Part shown: one piece after another, positions 19,301 to 28,489 of the stretch
How the letters are laid out: each line of letters opens with the position of its first letter
Numbering within the stretch: position 1 is the first letter of the stretch
Source of the DNA: CAVYHX01 sp963768415
Lineage (GTDB): Bacteria; Pseudomonadota; Gammaproteobacteria; UBA9214
Direction of reading: 5' to 3'
DNA: 64,000 nt
Assembly: GCA_963768415.1 (NCBI GenBank)
Contig: CAVYHX010000040.1
Span: 4,977-68,976 of the forward strand
Made by a program: the position numbers and the translations under genes
Notes under the pieces: model-generated
What the model was told of the DNA's origin: nothing
Databases searched by the model: none
What the model saw: only the letters and a program-made list of their open reading frames with translations

Positions 19301-19917
19301 AAGAATCAGGCATGATCTTGCCGGCCACCCGCTGGATACTCGGCCAGGCCTGCCGGCAGTGCAGGACAATCACGCAAGACATACATATCGATCTTTCAGT
19401 TGCGGTCAACTTTTCGGCCCATTGTTTTCATGACGAGGATATTGCCGAGTATGTACATCGCACGCTGAAAGATACGGGAATTGAACCGCGCCAGCTGATC
19501 ATCGAGATTACCGAGAGCACACTGTTTCAGGAAACCCGACGCGTACGCTCCGTATTGGAAAACCTCCGAGCCATAGGTGTACGGATTGCGCTGGACGACT
19601 TCGGCACTGGTCAATCATCACTCAGCCACCTGCGAAACTTCCCTATCGATATCGTCAAGGTCGATCGCGATTTTATAAGGGATATCCCTGAAGACAGAAA
19701 CGATTGCGAGCTGGTTGCAGCGATCATCGCCATGGCACACAATCTGAACATGCGCGTGGTGGCCGAGGGCGTGGAAACCGGGGCACAGCTTGACTTTCTG
19801 CGCCGGCACAACTGCGATGCGGTACAGGGTTATTTTTTCAGTCCGCCACTACCCGCCGATGAATTACATGCCAGTCTGACTGCCGGATCACGTTTACTGA
19901 AGTCATCCAGCTCGTAG
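16312..19917 (+). CDS. CHASE-PAS-GGDEF-EAL c-di-GMP sensor protein
   Basis: About 1201 residues. An N-terminal helix (~15-35), a periplasmic CHASE sensor domain (~75-300), a second helix (~330-355, GVLIAGLLLTVLLGVYL), three PAS domains (~390-500, 515-635, 640-755), a GGDEF domain (about 765-925; intact GGDEF preceded by the RxxD site RESD), and an EAL domain (about 935-1190) with EALMRWQHP, DDFGTGQSSL and EGVET. Both catalytic cores look intact, so either synthesis or hydrolysis is possible. The ATG at 16312 follows an AGGGAAGAG site better than the upstream ATG at 16294. Divergent from fliL. Likely input into motility or attachment; the extracellular ligand is unknown. Confidence 0.9.
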   Translation: MTTDTDTGSLPRRQYTSIAIAVLLCLGLTIAAFHQVRSWETETLEAEFAHRVNNHVAVLQETIDRDVELIESVAGLYVASQNVERSEFGAFVQPYLHNHPEIQAFGWIPRVKHDDRSGYEQAARRDGLQDFQLTEQAGPGHMIEASARAEYFPVYYLEPLKGNEQGLGFNLATEPSRRHTLETARDLGTASTTSWIRLVQEPDDQYGVLVSRPIYARGEPVDTVTQRRASLVGYVNGVFRVGNLIERSLMDLPAAGLDIWVYEGDSPELATTSYFHPSRTRQGEKQSARVPAKKGHAGLHKHVVLTLPERQWSLLFSPAPAFYAAHGGHYATGVLIAGLLLTVLLGVYLTSMVRSSRRTATFAARQARLNTELEREIEVRNHAERALSTSEQKYRALVDHAPEAITILDLKNGCLVEVNHHAEQLFGMERDVLQKTGPIALSPPIQPDGRASDQAAYEYIQQAVDGDTPTFEWTHRNATGQEIPCEVRLSRLPDPDRILVRGTITDISARKQSEGLQKRLGRILDNSSNEIYIFDAETLYFTQVNKGARDNLGYSMQEFAALTPVDIKPHFTEQQFRERLASLRSSNQDLLTFYTEHVRKDGTVYPVEVRLHLSREENPQVFVAIIQDITKRKQVEQALRASEQYNRMLFEESIIGLVLCRMNGDHVDVNPAFASMIGRTVEDTLQLSYWDITPGKYGAEEQRQLESIERTGRYGPYEKEYIHADGHLVPVRLYGQILERDGEKFIWSSVEDITDYTIANERINHMAFHDGLTDLPNRELLQDRLGHAINVAQRYNNSVGIMFLDLDRFKTINDTLGHSVGDQLLQLVAGRLSEIVRESDTVARFGGDEFVVIAEQLTDREQLSDLASKIITCMQEPFHVDAHELFVTTSIGLALYPESGMDVDALIAQADIAMYQVKESGRNNYQYYSKDVAERVIQRTNMENDLRGALERNELLFHCQPIVGLENEQTLGMEALMRWQHPERGLVNPAEFIPVMEESGMILPATRWILGQACRQCRTITQDIHIDLSVAVNFSAHCFHDEDIAEYVHRTLKDTGIEPRQLIIEITESTLFQETRRVRSVLENLRAIGVRIALDDFGTGQSSLSHLRNFPIDIVKVDRDFIRDIPEDRNDCELVAAIIAMAHNLNMRVVAEGVETGAQLDFLRRHNCDAVQGYFFSPPLPADELHASLTAGSRLLKSSSS

Positions 19918-19949
19918 GCAGACCTGACAACTGTAGCCGGCAGAGAGGG

Positions 19950-20290
19950 CTGCTGACCTGTTGGGCACGGTCGCTACGGGCGTCCTGCCCTCTCGCGACA
20001 CTCGTACGGCCGCTCCCGGCATCCTGCCTCCCGCGGCACTTGTACATCCCTGTACATCGTCCCTGTACAGCGTCGCTGCGCTCCTTTGCCCAACCTACGG
20101 GTGGAGGCGCACAGGATGCAAACCCGTAGCAACGGTAGATATGTGTAGGTTGGGCGAAGCTTCCGCGTCCTGCTCACGCCCCTCGCCTGCGGTCGATGCC
20201 AGGCGCAGCTCCATGCGCTCCGCGACACTTGTACGTCCCTGTACAGCGTCCATGCAGGCGAAGCGTAGCACGCCCAACACGGATGGCCGC
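19950..20290. repeat. Intergenic cluster of imperfect GTTGGGCA/TGCCCAAC and TGTAC repeats
   Basis: The 19918-20298 gap is filled by degenerate copies of a palindrome family also seen at 57345-57545: TGTTGGGCACG...TGCCCAACCTAC and TGTAGGTTGGGCGAAGC. Interspersed are repeats such as CACTTGTACATCCCTGTACA and CACTTGTACGTCCCTGTACA. No coding potential is supported. It separates the sensor gene from the end of fliK and may terminate both. Confidence 0.75.
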
Positions 20291-20298
20291 TTGACGAT

Positions 20299-21653
20299 TC
20301 AGACGTAGTAGTCCACCAGACCAAGGCCGGTTGCGTCGCCCGGGGCGACAGTGGATTCGATATCCGCCGCATCCGCACCACCGGTATCCACTCCATCACC
20401 CGCCAGTGAGGCGGAGGCACTGTCATCCCGGTCCTGTTGGCCGGAGGCGCCATGCTGTGAAACATGGACATCACCCAGGCTGAGACCCTGTTCGGAAAAC
20501 AGCTCGCGCAGCCGCGGCATAGCGGAGTCCAGCGCCTCGCGCACGCTTGCATGCTGACTGACGAAGGCCACATTTGCCTTGTCACCGTCCATGCTCACCT
20601 GCATTTCCAGCGGCCCCAGATGCTGCGGATTCAACCGCAGGCTGGCGCTATTGACGTTATTGGATATAAACCACATGACCTGTTCACCCACTGCGCGGCC
20701 CCAGCCCTGCTGGCCGACCGGCACCTGCACCCTTGAAGCCACCGGGGTCAACTTGGTTTCCGCCAGGGTGTCGGTAAACGAAATGGCCAGCGTTTCTACG
20801 CTGGTCCGCGTGGCAATCATATTGACGTCCGGTAAAAACTGCCGGCCTTCGGCAAGCGACTGCTTCATCCCTTCGCTACCCGTCTGGGCGACGGCAAGCT
20901 GAATTGCGGCCCTGACCGCGCTGGCGAGCGTTTCACCGGTACTGCTGTTCTGCAACTGATCAGCCGCCGGTAAAGGCACCGGGGCAACCGATGCTGCCAT
21001 CCCGGCAACCGGTTGCGGGACTGTGGTCTGCGGCAAGGAACCGGTCGCAGCCACTTTGACAGCCGGATCCATGTTCAGCTCCACCGCTGGATTGTTTGCC
21101 GGGAGCAGCGCCGCTGCCGGGCGTAACTTGTCAGGTGCAGCTGAAGCTTGCACGGCGGCAACAGCCGGCACATGTGCGGCAGTAACCGGTGTGGCCGGCA
21201 AATCCGGTGCGGCTTCACTCTGCTGTTGTGCCAGCGCAGGCGTGTCAGTCGACTGCGACAATCCCGGCAATCCGCCGGCTCCCTGAGCATCCGCCTGCAG
21301 TTCACCGGGTAATTCGGCGGCCTCCTCCGCAACCACCTGCAATTGGCCGTCCGCTACGGTGCCGGCCCGCACTTTAGCCGGTAATCCTTCAGCCGGTAGT
21401 GTGACTTCCTGTGCATCGGCCTCCTTTCCCGGCGCCGGGGCTGCCTCCTGCTGCGGGGCTGGCTGCGCTGAAGCTTCTGCATCAGTCTGCGGCCGGGCGG
21501 AATTCTCCGGCGCGGGGGCATCAGCCCGGCAGGCTTCATCAGGCTTGAAAATGACACGCCGGCTTCATCATCAGCGGCACTGTTACTGCTGGTTCTGGCC
21601 GCGACTCCGGGATGCGTTGCCGGTGTCACGACCGGTGCTATGGATTTATTCAT
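20299..21653 (-). CDS. fliK: FliK, hook-length control protein (frameshifted)
   Basis: About 451 residues in two frames. The N-terminus (MNKSIAPVVTPATHPGV...FSSLMKPAG) shifts near 21530 into DAPAPENSARPQTDAE and continues through a long Ala/Pro/Gln-rich disordered ruler region. The C-terminal Flg_hook domain carries SLRLNPQHLGPLEMQVSMDG and VREALDSAMPRLRELFSEQG. FliK measures hook length and triggers the FlhB switch. The second of two ATGs (21653) has AGGAG at six bases. Last gene of the fliEFGHIJK run. Confidence 0.9.
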
Positions 21654-21671
21654 CATGCTCTCCTTTCTCCT

Positions 21672-22115
21672 TCAACCGTTTTCCCGGCGCGGGGTACGCA
21701 GGGCATGCTCATCGTTTTCCAGCTGTTCCTGCTGCGCATGATCACGCTGCTCCTGCTGTCGGTGCCGGTCCACGACATTGTCCATTACACGGGCGCGGCG
21801 CTGCTTGCCCACCCAGTCCTGTTTACTGGATTCGATCTCCCGGCATGCAGTCTCCATCGCCAGCTGTTGCTGCTCTATCGCAAGATTGAGCCGATTCAGA
21901 AACTGGTTGTAATCGCGCATTTGCGTGGCGTTGAGACCGTTTCTGCTTTTGTGTCTCAGTCCCTGCGCATATTCATCGCGATACACGATCAGCTCATCGA
22001 GCTGCTGCTGTTTCATGGCCAGCTGCTGCCGGTTATCTGCCAGAACGCGCGCCGCAGCATCGGAATGCTGCTGTGCGATCCGGGCTACCGGCTGCATCCG
22101 CTTTGCCTTACTCAT
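21672..22115 (-). CDS. fliJ: FliJ, export chaperone/ATPase stalk
   Basis: 147 residues, almost entirely alpha-helical coiled coil rich in Gln, Arg and Ala (AKRMQPVARIAQQHSDAAARVL...RDYNQFLNRLNLAIEQQQ). FliJ inserts in the FliI hexamer as a stalk and links it to FlhA. Overlaps fliI by four bases, as expected for the operon order I-J-K. Confidence 0.92.
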   Translation of the reverse strand: MSKAKRMQPVARIAQQHSDAAARVLADNRQQLAMKQQQLDELIVYRDEYAQGLRHKSRNGLNATQMRDYNQFLNRLNLAIEQQQLAMETACREIESSKQDWVGKQRRARVMDNVVDRHRQQEQRDHAQQEQLENDEHALRTPRRENG

Positions 22116-23514
22116 GCGTCACCTCCTGTGATCCTGGCATCATCGCCGTGGCTGGCAGTTGCCAGTAATGTATCCAGTTGCTGCAGGCTGGCATTCATCG
22201 TCACCGCCTGCTGGTTACCCTGTCGTAAAAATTCGAGCAACCGCGGTTGATAGTCAATTGCCTCGTCTACACGGGGGTCGCTGCCTTTCTGATAAGCGCC
22301 AACGGCAATCAGGTCGCGGTTATGCCGGTAGGCGGAATACAATTGCCTGAAACGCAATGCCGCCTGCTGGTGTTCGGGTGCGGCGATGTCGTGCATCACC
22401 CGGCTGATCGACGCCTCGACATCGATTGCCGGATACAGGCCGGCCTCGGCGATTTCGCGCGATAACACCAGGTGCCCGTCAAGGGTTGCACGTGCAGCAT
22501 CGGCAATCGGATCGTTCTGGTCATCGCCTTCGGCCAGCACGGTATAAAAAGCGGTGATACTGCCGCGCGTGTTTTCGCCGTTGCCGGCACGTTCAACCAG
22601 TTGCGCCAGTTTGGCAAACACCGACGGCGGATAGCCCTTGGTCGCCGGCGGTTCGCCAATCGCCAGCCCGATCTCGCGCTGTGCCTGGGCGAAACGTGTC
22701 AGCGAATCCATCAGCAACAGCACCTTCAGGCCACGGTCACGAAAATATTCGGCAATTGCCGTCGTCAGCCAGGCTGCATGCATACGCATCAGCGGCGGCT
22801 GGTCGGCGGGCGCGGCCACCACCACCGCGCGCGCCAGACCGTCTTCGCCCAGGATGTTCTCGACAAATTCCTTGACCTCGCGGCCACGCTCGCCGATCAG
22901 ACCGACAACGATCACGTCCGCGTCCGTGTAGCGCGTCATCATGCCCAGCAGCACGCTCTTGCCCACGCCACTGCCGGCAAACAGGCCCATGCGCTGGCCG
23001 CGCCCGACGGTCAGCAGGGCATTGATCGCGCGCACGCCGACATCCAGGGGCTCGGATATCGATTGCCTGGCGAGCGGATTCAGGGCGCGGCCCATCAACG
23101 GGACCCGGTCATCCGTCGGACTGGACCCTTGCCGTCGATGGGCCGGCCCGCGGCATCCACCACGCGTCCCAGCAAACCATCACCAACGTACGCCGCGCCC
23201 ATGTGCCGTGACGGCAGCACCCGGGCATTCGGCGTCAGGCCGTGCACTGCGCCGGTCGGCATGAGAAAGGTTTTTTCGCCGGAAAAACCGACGACTTCCG
23301 CCTCGATGCGATCACCGTCGCTGGCCATCACTTCACAGCGCGCACCGACCGGTACCTCGCATCCGACCGCCTCCAGCGTCAGGCCGACCATGCGTGTCAG
23401 ACGACCCTCAACCATCAGTGGCACGGGCCTGAGGGCACGCTCCCGGTAACTCTCAAGCTGTTGCAGCCAGATAGCGCTGCGCCCGGAAGCATGCATTGCC
23501 GGTGTGTTATTCAT
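22112..23514 (-). CDS. fliI: FliI, flagellar export ATPase (frameshifted)
   Basis: About 467 residues. N-terminal beta-barrel domain (LTRMVGLTLEAVGCEVPVG), Walker A (GLFAGSGVGKSVLLGMM), VVGLIGERGREVKEF, and Walker B (KVLLLMDSLTRFAQAQREIGLAIGEPP). A one-base offset near 23113 separates IDGKGPV from DRVPLMGRALNPLAR; both parts are otherwise collinear with the family. The ATG at 23514 follows GGGG by nine bases and slightly overlaps the fliH end. Confidence 0.93.
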
Positions 23515-24115
23515 GTTTTGCATCCCCGCTGCGCTGACCACCCAGCATGGCGACGATGATGGCATTCAGCCGCGCCTCGACAGTGGCAACAATTTGCGAA
23601 TTTTCCGAAGTCAGCACACAACCGCCGCGTGTCAGTGAAATATCCTCGACAATCTGCCAGCTATCTTCACCTTCCGGCAGCGCCATCAATTCCTGGACCA
23701 GATGTGCATCCTCCGGGTGCAGGTGCAGTTTTATTTTGCGCGTTGCCAGTGGCAATGCAGCCACCGCCTCGCGCACGACAGCCACGATCTGCTGCGGGTC
23801 TGTTTTCAGTTCGCGCCGCACCAGCTGTGCTGCAATCAGCGTTGCCAGCTGCACAACACTGTCGACCACTTCCTGATCGAGGTTCTCCAGGGGCCGTGCC
23901 AGCGACTGCGTCAACTGTTGCAGGCGCGCGACCTGGTCGGCCAGCGCCTGGCTTCCGGCGGCATGCCCTTCCTGGCGACCCTGTTCAAATCCCCGTGCAT
24001 ATGACTCGCTGGGCGTTTCATCCTGCCCGGCAGTCAGCTTGCCGCCACCGGCAGTCACGAGTTCCGGCAGGGTCCAGGGCCTGCATCCGGTATCTGTCTG
24101 GCTAGACATATTCAT
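23507..24115 (-). CDS. fliH: FliH, negative regulator/linker of the export ATPase
   Basis: About 202 residues: GFEQGRQEGHAAGSQ, the glycine-heptad helix typical of FliH, then a V-ATPase E-subunit-like C-terminal domain (KIKLHLHPEDAHLVQELM...TRGGCVLTSENSQIVATVEARL). It tethers FliI to FliN and FlhA. The start at ATG 24115 overlaps the fliG end; ATG 24109 is possible. Confidence 0.93.
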   Translation of the reverse strand: MNMSSQTDTGCRPWTLPELVTAGGGKLTAGQDETPSESYARGFEQGRQEGHAAGSQALADQVARLQQLTQSLARPLENLDQEVVDSVVQLATLIAAQLVRRELKTDPQQIVAVVREAVAALPLATRKIKLHLHPEDAHLVQELMALPEGEDSWQIVEDISLTRGGCVLTSENSQIVATVEARLNAIIVAMLGGQRSGDAKHE

Positions 24116-25112
24116 CGCCACCCTTGCCGCCCATGACCAGGTCACCGGACTCGGCCATGCGTTGCGCCACCACCAGGATTTCCTTCTGCGCCGCGTGGAC
24201 TTCGCTCAGCTTGACCGGCCCCTTGGTCTCCAGGTCGTCACGCAGCATCTCTGCGGCGCGTTTCGACATGTTCGTAAAAATCTTTTCCTGCATGCTTTCG
24301 TCAGCACCCTTGAGTGCCACTACCAGTACATCGGTGGACACCTCGCGCAGCAGCGACTGGATACCGCGATCGTTGATCTCCTTCAGGTTATCGAATACGA
24401 ACATCAGCTCCTTGATTTCCTCACCCAGCTCCTTGTCTGCTTCGATAATGCTTGCGGAGAGTGCGCTTTCCTCTTCGGTGCTCATGACATTGAGAATGTC
24501 GGCCACGACCTTCGCCCCGCCTGCCGGTGCTGACTTGATATTGCTGGTGACACTGAACTGCTTGGTCAGAACCCGATTGAGTTCTTCCAGTGCGGAGGGA
24601 TGTATCGTGTCCATCCGCGCAACCCGCAGCAGGATGTCAGGACGCTGCTGCTCGGGAAGTTTCGACACCACCAGGGCTGCCTGATCGGAATCGAGTTGCG
24701 ACAGGACGATGGCAATAATCTGCGGGTGCTCGGTACGAATCACATCGGCCACATCCTCCGGGTCCATCCATTTCAGCGCTTCCAGACCCTGGGCATTTCG
24801 CCCTTCGAGTACGCGGCTGATAACCCCACCGGCACGTTCGGCACCGAGGGCCTGCTCCAGCACCTTGGATACGTATTCATCCGGTGCGATACCGACGCCT
24901 GACTGGCCCTGCACCGCGTGGATGAATCCCTGCATGACCTCACTGACCTGATCGCTGGAGACATTCGCCAGCGACGACATCGCGTGCCCGACCTTTTCAA
25001 CCTCCCGGGGTCCCATTTTTTTCAGGATCCTGGCCGCATGTTCCTCACCGAGGCTCATCAGGAGCACCGCGGCGTTCTGGGTCCCGCTCAGATCCTGGCG
25101 TTTATCAGCCAT
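24102..25112 (-). CDS. fliG: FliG, flagellar motor switch protein
   Basis: 336 residues with the N-terminal FliF-binding domain (TQNAAVLLMSLGEEHAARILKKM), the armadillo middle domain with the EHPQ motif (IRTEHPQIIAIVLSQL), and the C-terminal torque domain (MFVFDNLKEINDRGIQSLLREVSTD) with the charged stator-contact residues. Overlaps fliF by eight bases. Confidence 0.97.
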   Translation of the reverse strand: MADKRQDLSGTQNAAVLLMSLGEEHAARILKKMGPREVEKVGHAMSSLANVSSDQVSEVMQGFIHAVQGQSGVGIAPDEYVSKVLEQALGAERAGGVISRVLEGRNAQGLEALKWMDPEDVADVIRTEHPQIIAIVLSQLDSDQAALVVSKLPEQQRPDILLRVARMDTIHPSALEELNRVLTKQFSVTSNIKSAPAGGAKVVADILNVMSTEEESALSASIIEADKELGEEIKELMFVFDNLKEINDRGIQSLLREVSTDVLVVALKGADESMQEKIFTNMSKRAAEMLRDDLETKGPVKLSEVHAAQKEILVVAQRMAESGDLVMGGKGGDEYV

Positions 25113-26721
25113 CAGCGGCCACCCAGGTCTTCACTACTTGCGCGACTCGCTGGGGGTCATTCTCAATCATGGACCGGGCCATGCCGAACTGCTGCTCCAG
25201 CGGCATGGCCGGCGCCTGCGGCTGACCACCCAGACTGAGCTGGTCCGCAGCCAGCGGCAGCTGCCCGGCGGCACCCTCACCGGATGCCGTACGCGTACCC
25301 GCCTTCTCGACCAGACTGCGCAATACCGGCCGCAATACACCGAAGAACAGCAGCAGCACCATGACGACACCCAGCGCCTGTTTCGCGATACTCCATATCC
25401 AGGGCTGCTGCCATACGGGCGGCCCGGCAACCGGTTCGATCTGCGCGGCCTCGATGAAGGAGATATTGGCGATATTTAGCGTGTCATTACGCTCTGCATC
25501 GAAGCCGACTGCCTCCTTGACCAGGGCGGTGATCCGCTCCAGCTCATCATTCGCCAGGGGCACGCGTTCCACCTTGCCCTCTGCAGAGAGCTGTGAGCGG
25601 TAGTCCACCAGCACGGCAACAGACAGGCGTTGTACCTGGCCGGGCGCACTGCGGGTATGACTGACGCTGTGGTCGAGTTCGAAATTACGCGTGGCACGGG
25701 TGGTGCTGTTGACCGGCCTGGCGCTGGAATCCTCATTGATCGCGGCATCTATGATAGTACCGGCAAGCGGCGGCTGGTTGCTCAATGCACCCGGTATCCC
25801 GGCGGCGCCGGCAAGCCCGGTGCTTTTCTCTTCAAAGGTCTCTTCGCTGCGCACCGCCCTGTTGTCCGGCTTGTAACTCTGCGTGGTACTTTCAACCACG
25901 GTGAAATCAACATCCGCCACGACCTGTGCGCGCACACCATCGACACCGGTGATGGGCGTGATGATGTCCATAATGCGGTTCATATACTGCTCTTCGAGCT
26001 TGCTGGTATAGGTCAGCTGGCTGGAACTCAGCGCGATTTCCCGGGAACTGCTGCTGTTGGTCAGCAACCTGCCCTTTTGATCAACCACGGTAACCTGCTC
26101 GGCTTCCAGTCCCGGCACACTGCCGGCGACCAGGTGCACGATGCCTGCCAGGCGCGCGTCATCCAGCCGGGCACCGGAAAACAGGTTCAGTACGACCGCG
26201 GCGCGCGGCTTGCTGCGGTCACGCACGAAAACCGAACGCTTGGGTATGGCCAGGTGGACGCGGGCACCCTCGACACTCTGCAAGGTGGCGATGGAACGCG
26301 CCAGTTCACCCTCGATGGCACGGTTGTAACGGGCCTGCTCCATGAAACGGCTGGTGCCGAAACCCTGTTCCTTGTCGAACAATTCAAAGCCTTCACCGCT
26401 GCCGCGCGGCAGACCCCGGGTCGCCAGCAGCAGGCGCGCCTCGTGGACCTTGTTACCCGGTACGGTAATCACACCCGACCCGCGTTCGATGCGGTACTTA
26501 ATCCCGGAACTGTCGAGAGCGCCGGCAACCTGTGCGGTATCGCTGTCCGAAAGATCACCGTACAACATGCTGTAGTCGGAGCCCCGGGACCAGAGCACAA
26601 TGGCCACTCCCAGTGCGACGCTGGCCGCAAGACCGAGCATCAAGCCGAGCTGACGCAACACCGGCAAGGCGTTGAACCCGCGTGCCTGTGCCACCATATT
26701 TTCAGTATTTACCAGAGCCAT
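25105..26721 (-). CDS. fliF: FliF, MS-ring protein
   Basis: 538 residues: a first membrane helix (~25-45), ring-building motifs (SDSDTAQVAGALDSSGIKYRIERGSGVITVP), the serine-rich beta-collar region, a second helix (~440-460, ALGVVMVLLLFFGVLRPVL), and a C-terminal tail (DPQRVAQVVKTWV) that binds FliG. Base of the flagellum, placed at the pole by FlhF. Confidence 0.96.
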   Translation of the reverse strand: MALVNTENMVAQARGFNALPVLRQLGLMLGLAASVALGVAIVLWSRGSDYSMLYGDLSDSDTAQVAGALDSSGIKYRIERGSGVITVPGNKVHEARLLLATRGLPRGSGEGFELFDKEQGFGTSRFMEQARYNRAIEGELARSIATLQSVEGARVHLAIPKRSVFVRDRSKPRAAVVLNLFSGARLDDARLAGIVHLVAGSVPGLEAEQVTVVDQKGRLLTNSSSSREIALSSSQLTYTSKLEEQYMNRIMDIITPITGVDGVRAQVVADVDFTVVESTTQSYKPDNRAVRSEETFEEKSTGLAGAAGIPGALSNQPPLAGTIIDAAINEDSSARPVNSTTRATRNFELDHSVSHTRSAPGQVQRLSVAVLVDYRSQLSAEGKVERVPLANDELERITALVKEAVGFDAERNDTLNIANISFIEAAQIEPVAGPPVWQQPWIWSIAKQALGVVMVLLLFFGVLRPVLRSLVEKAGTRTASGEGAAGQLPLAADQLSLGGQPQAPAMPLEQQFGMARSMIENDPQRVAQVVKTWVAADG

Positions 26722-26772
26722 ACGTCATCACCTTTATCACTGTTGCTGTGACCGGCATTACTGCGGTCACCA

Positions 26773-27102
26773 CTACACCGGCATACTCATGATTTCCTGG
26801 TAAGCCGATACGAGCTTGTTGCGCACCTGGGTCAGCGCCTGGAAAGACAGGCTTGATTTCTGCAATGCCACCATCACCTCGGCGAGATCCACATTCGGGT
26901 CCTCCGCCTCAAAGGCAGCGGCCAGTTTGGCGGCCGTCTGCTGGGTTTCATTCACTTTGGCGGCAGATTCCTGCAGCAGGGCGGCAAAATCCGGCCGCTC
27001 GGTACCCGCTGCTGCCTTCGTCGCTTCTGCCGGGTTGCCCTGCGCCAGCGCCGACATGGCGCGTATCTGACTCAATACCTGGTTAATTTGCATATCACTC
27101 AT
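26773..27102 (-). CDS. fliE: FliE, MS-ring/rod junction protein
   Basis: About 109 residues; ATG 27102 has GGAG upstream, while the longer open frame adds unconserved residues. The C-terminal half (LAEVMVALQKSSLSFQALTQVRNKLVSAYQEIMSMPV) is the diagnostic FliE helix pair. Starts the structural run fliEFGHIJK, 49 bases after the activator gene. Confidence 0.95.
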   Translation of the reverse strand: MSDMQINQVLSQIRAMSALAQGNPAEATKAAAGTERPDFAALLQESAAKVNETQQTAAKLAAAFEAEDPNVDLAEVMVALQKSSLSFQALTQVRNKLVSAYQEIMSMPV

Positions 27103-27150
27103 GACGTTCTCCAGCGTGTCCTGATGCACACCGAATCTGTATACACAGAC

Positions 27151-28173
27151 TCAGGCAAATTCCATGCCAATGGATTGATGGATATCCAGACCGATATCCC
27201 GTAACCGTGAGAGTTTGTAGCGCAATGTGCGCGGGCTGATACCCAACCGGTCGGCCGCCGCCTTGCGGCTGCCCTGGGTGGCAACCAGTGCGGCAACGAT
27301 CAATTCGCGCTCCCGCTGCCGCAGACCCGCTTCCAGCTGGCACACGGGGTCGGCACCGGTTTCCGTCACGCGCGCTCCGGGATCCGGGTACGCGCGATCA
27401 GTCGCCTCCTCGAGGCAGATATCGGTTGCTTCTATATCCGCTCCCGATTTCAGTATGAGTGCACGCTGAATTACATTTTCCAGCTCGCGCACGTTACCCG
27501 GCCAACTGTGGGCTTGCAGACATTGGCAGGCAGCAGCGGTCAGATTCGGGCGGGATGTGCCTTGTGTGTGGCGCTCGAGCATGCTCAGGGCCAGCGGCAG
27601 TACATCCCCCGGCCGCTCACGCAGCGGCGGCAGCAGCAACGGAAACACATTCAGGCGGTAAAACAGATCTTCACGAAAACGGCCGTCAAGCACTGCTTCG
27701 CGCAGATTACGATTGGTGCTGGCCAGGACCCGTACATCCAGGGGAACCGTACCCGTCCCGCCCAGGCGTTCGACTTCACGCTCCTGGATGACACGCAGCA
27801 GCTTGGCCTGCAAACCCGGATCCATTTCGGATATCTCGTCCAGCAACAGCGTCCCGCCCTGTGCCTGCTCGAATTTACCCGCATGTGACTGATAGGCGCC
27901 GGTATAGGCACCCCGTTCGTAACCGAACAGGGCGGCCTCCAGCATATTCTCCGGGATCGCCGCACAGTTGATGGCCACGTACGGGCCTGCTGCACGGGAG
28001 GAGCGGTGATGAATATAACGTGCCAGCACCTCTTTACCGGTGCCGGACTCACCACTGATCATGACCACCACGTCCGATGCCGCAACCCGGGTAGCCAGGG
28101 TCACCAGCTCGCGGGTGCGCCGGTCTTCTGCGACCAGTTCTGTTTCCGCTCGTGTCGTGGCAGGCTTGCTCAT
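27151..28173 (-). CDS. FleR/FlrC-like sigma-54 activator lacking a receiver domain
   Basis: About 340 residues: a short N-terminus, an AAA+ domain with Walker A GESGTGKEV, a GAYTGA sigma-54-contact loop (GAFTGA with Phe to Tyr), GGTLLLDEISEM, and a C-terminal Fis-type HTH (SRKAAADRLGISPRTLRYKLSRLRDIG). Its place directly before fliE and its sequence resemble FleR/FlrC, but those have a ~120-residue receiver domain that is absent here. The start at ATG 28173 has GGAG at eight bases. No receiver-like coding lies in the upstream 300 bases, so this is not just a frameshift. No FleS/FlrB-type kinase gene is in the window. Confidence 0.88.
   Translation of the reverse strand: MSKPATTRAETELVAEDRRTRELVTLATRVAASDVVVMISGESGTGKEVLARYIHHRSSRAAGPYVAINCAAIPENMLEAALFGYERGAYTGAYQSHAGKFEQAQGGTLLLDEISEMDPGLQAKLLRVIQEREVERLGGTGTVPLDVRVLASTNRNLREAVLDGRFREDLFYRLNVFPLLLPPLRERPGDVLPLALSMLERHTQGTSRPNLTAAACQCLQAHSWPGNVRELENVIQRALILKSGADIEATDICLEEATDRAYPDPGARVTETGADPVCQLEAGLRQRERELIVAALVATQGSRKAAADRLGISPRTLRYKLSRLRDIGLDIHQSIGMEFA
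27154..27169 (-). promoter_or_regulatory. Sigma-54 promoter of the fliE operon, inside the activator gene
   Basis: On the minus strand TGGCATGGAATTTGCC matches TGGCACG-N4-TTGCW with exact spacing. It lies in the last codons of the FleR-like gene (…IGMEFA stop), ~52 bases before fliE. Fits the FleR/FlrC-dependent class III promoters of related bacteria. Confidence 0.7.
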
Positions 28174-28252
28174 TCCTGACTCTCCTGTCCGTACGCCGAC
28201 TGCAGACAATGCCCGGGCAGCCATGGTTAAAATTGAAATCCAACCGAGTTAG

Positions 28253-28268
28253 AGCAATATACGTGCCT
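28253..28268 (-). promoter_or_regulatory. Sigma-54 promoter of the FleR-like gene
   Basis: On the minus strand AGGCACGTATATTGCT fits TGGCACG-N4-TTGCW with one mismatch (first base) and exact spacing, ~80 bases upstream of the activator's ATG. Upstream of it an AT-rich stretch contains a perfect 7-bp inverted repeat, TGTTTTA...TAAAACA (28274-28292), a possible activator or H-NS-like site. The remaining gap up to 28489 shows nothing else. Confidence 0.65.
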
Positions 28269-28489
28269 ATTCTTGTTTTATATTTTAAAACATTGACTTA
28301 TAATTCCTGCCTGGCGGGAGTGTCATTTTATTTACGCCATTTAGCGGTGCTGATCGCTGCGATCCGGCATTTTTCCGTCAAGCATGCTAGCGTTGCGTGC
28401 GGTGCGCAGGGAGGAAGGAGTTGCGAATATTGTCCAGCCACTTTGATTGGCGCCGGTCACCGGCATGCCGCGGCCTACGCTGTTAACAC

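Noticed and set aside
25630..26751. Long plus-strand open frame (373 codons) opposite fliF
   Set aside because: It is antisense to a complete, conserved fliF; its length follows from high G+C codon bias and it has no recognisable domain.
28274..28292. TGTTTTA/TAAAACA inverted repeat as a terminator
   Set aside because: All-AT-type stem cannot terminate efficiently; more plausible as a protein-binding site, unproven.
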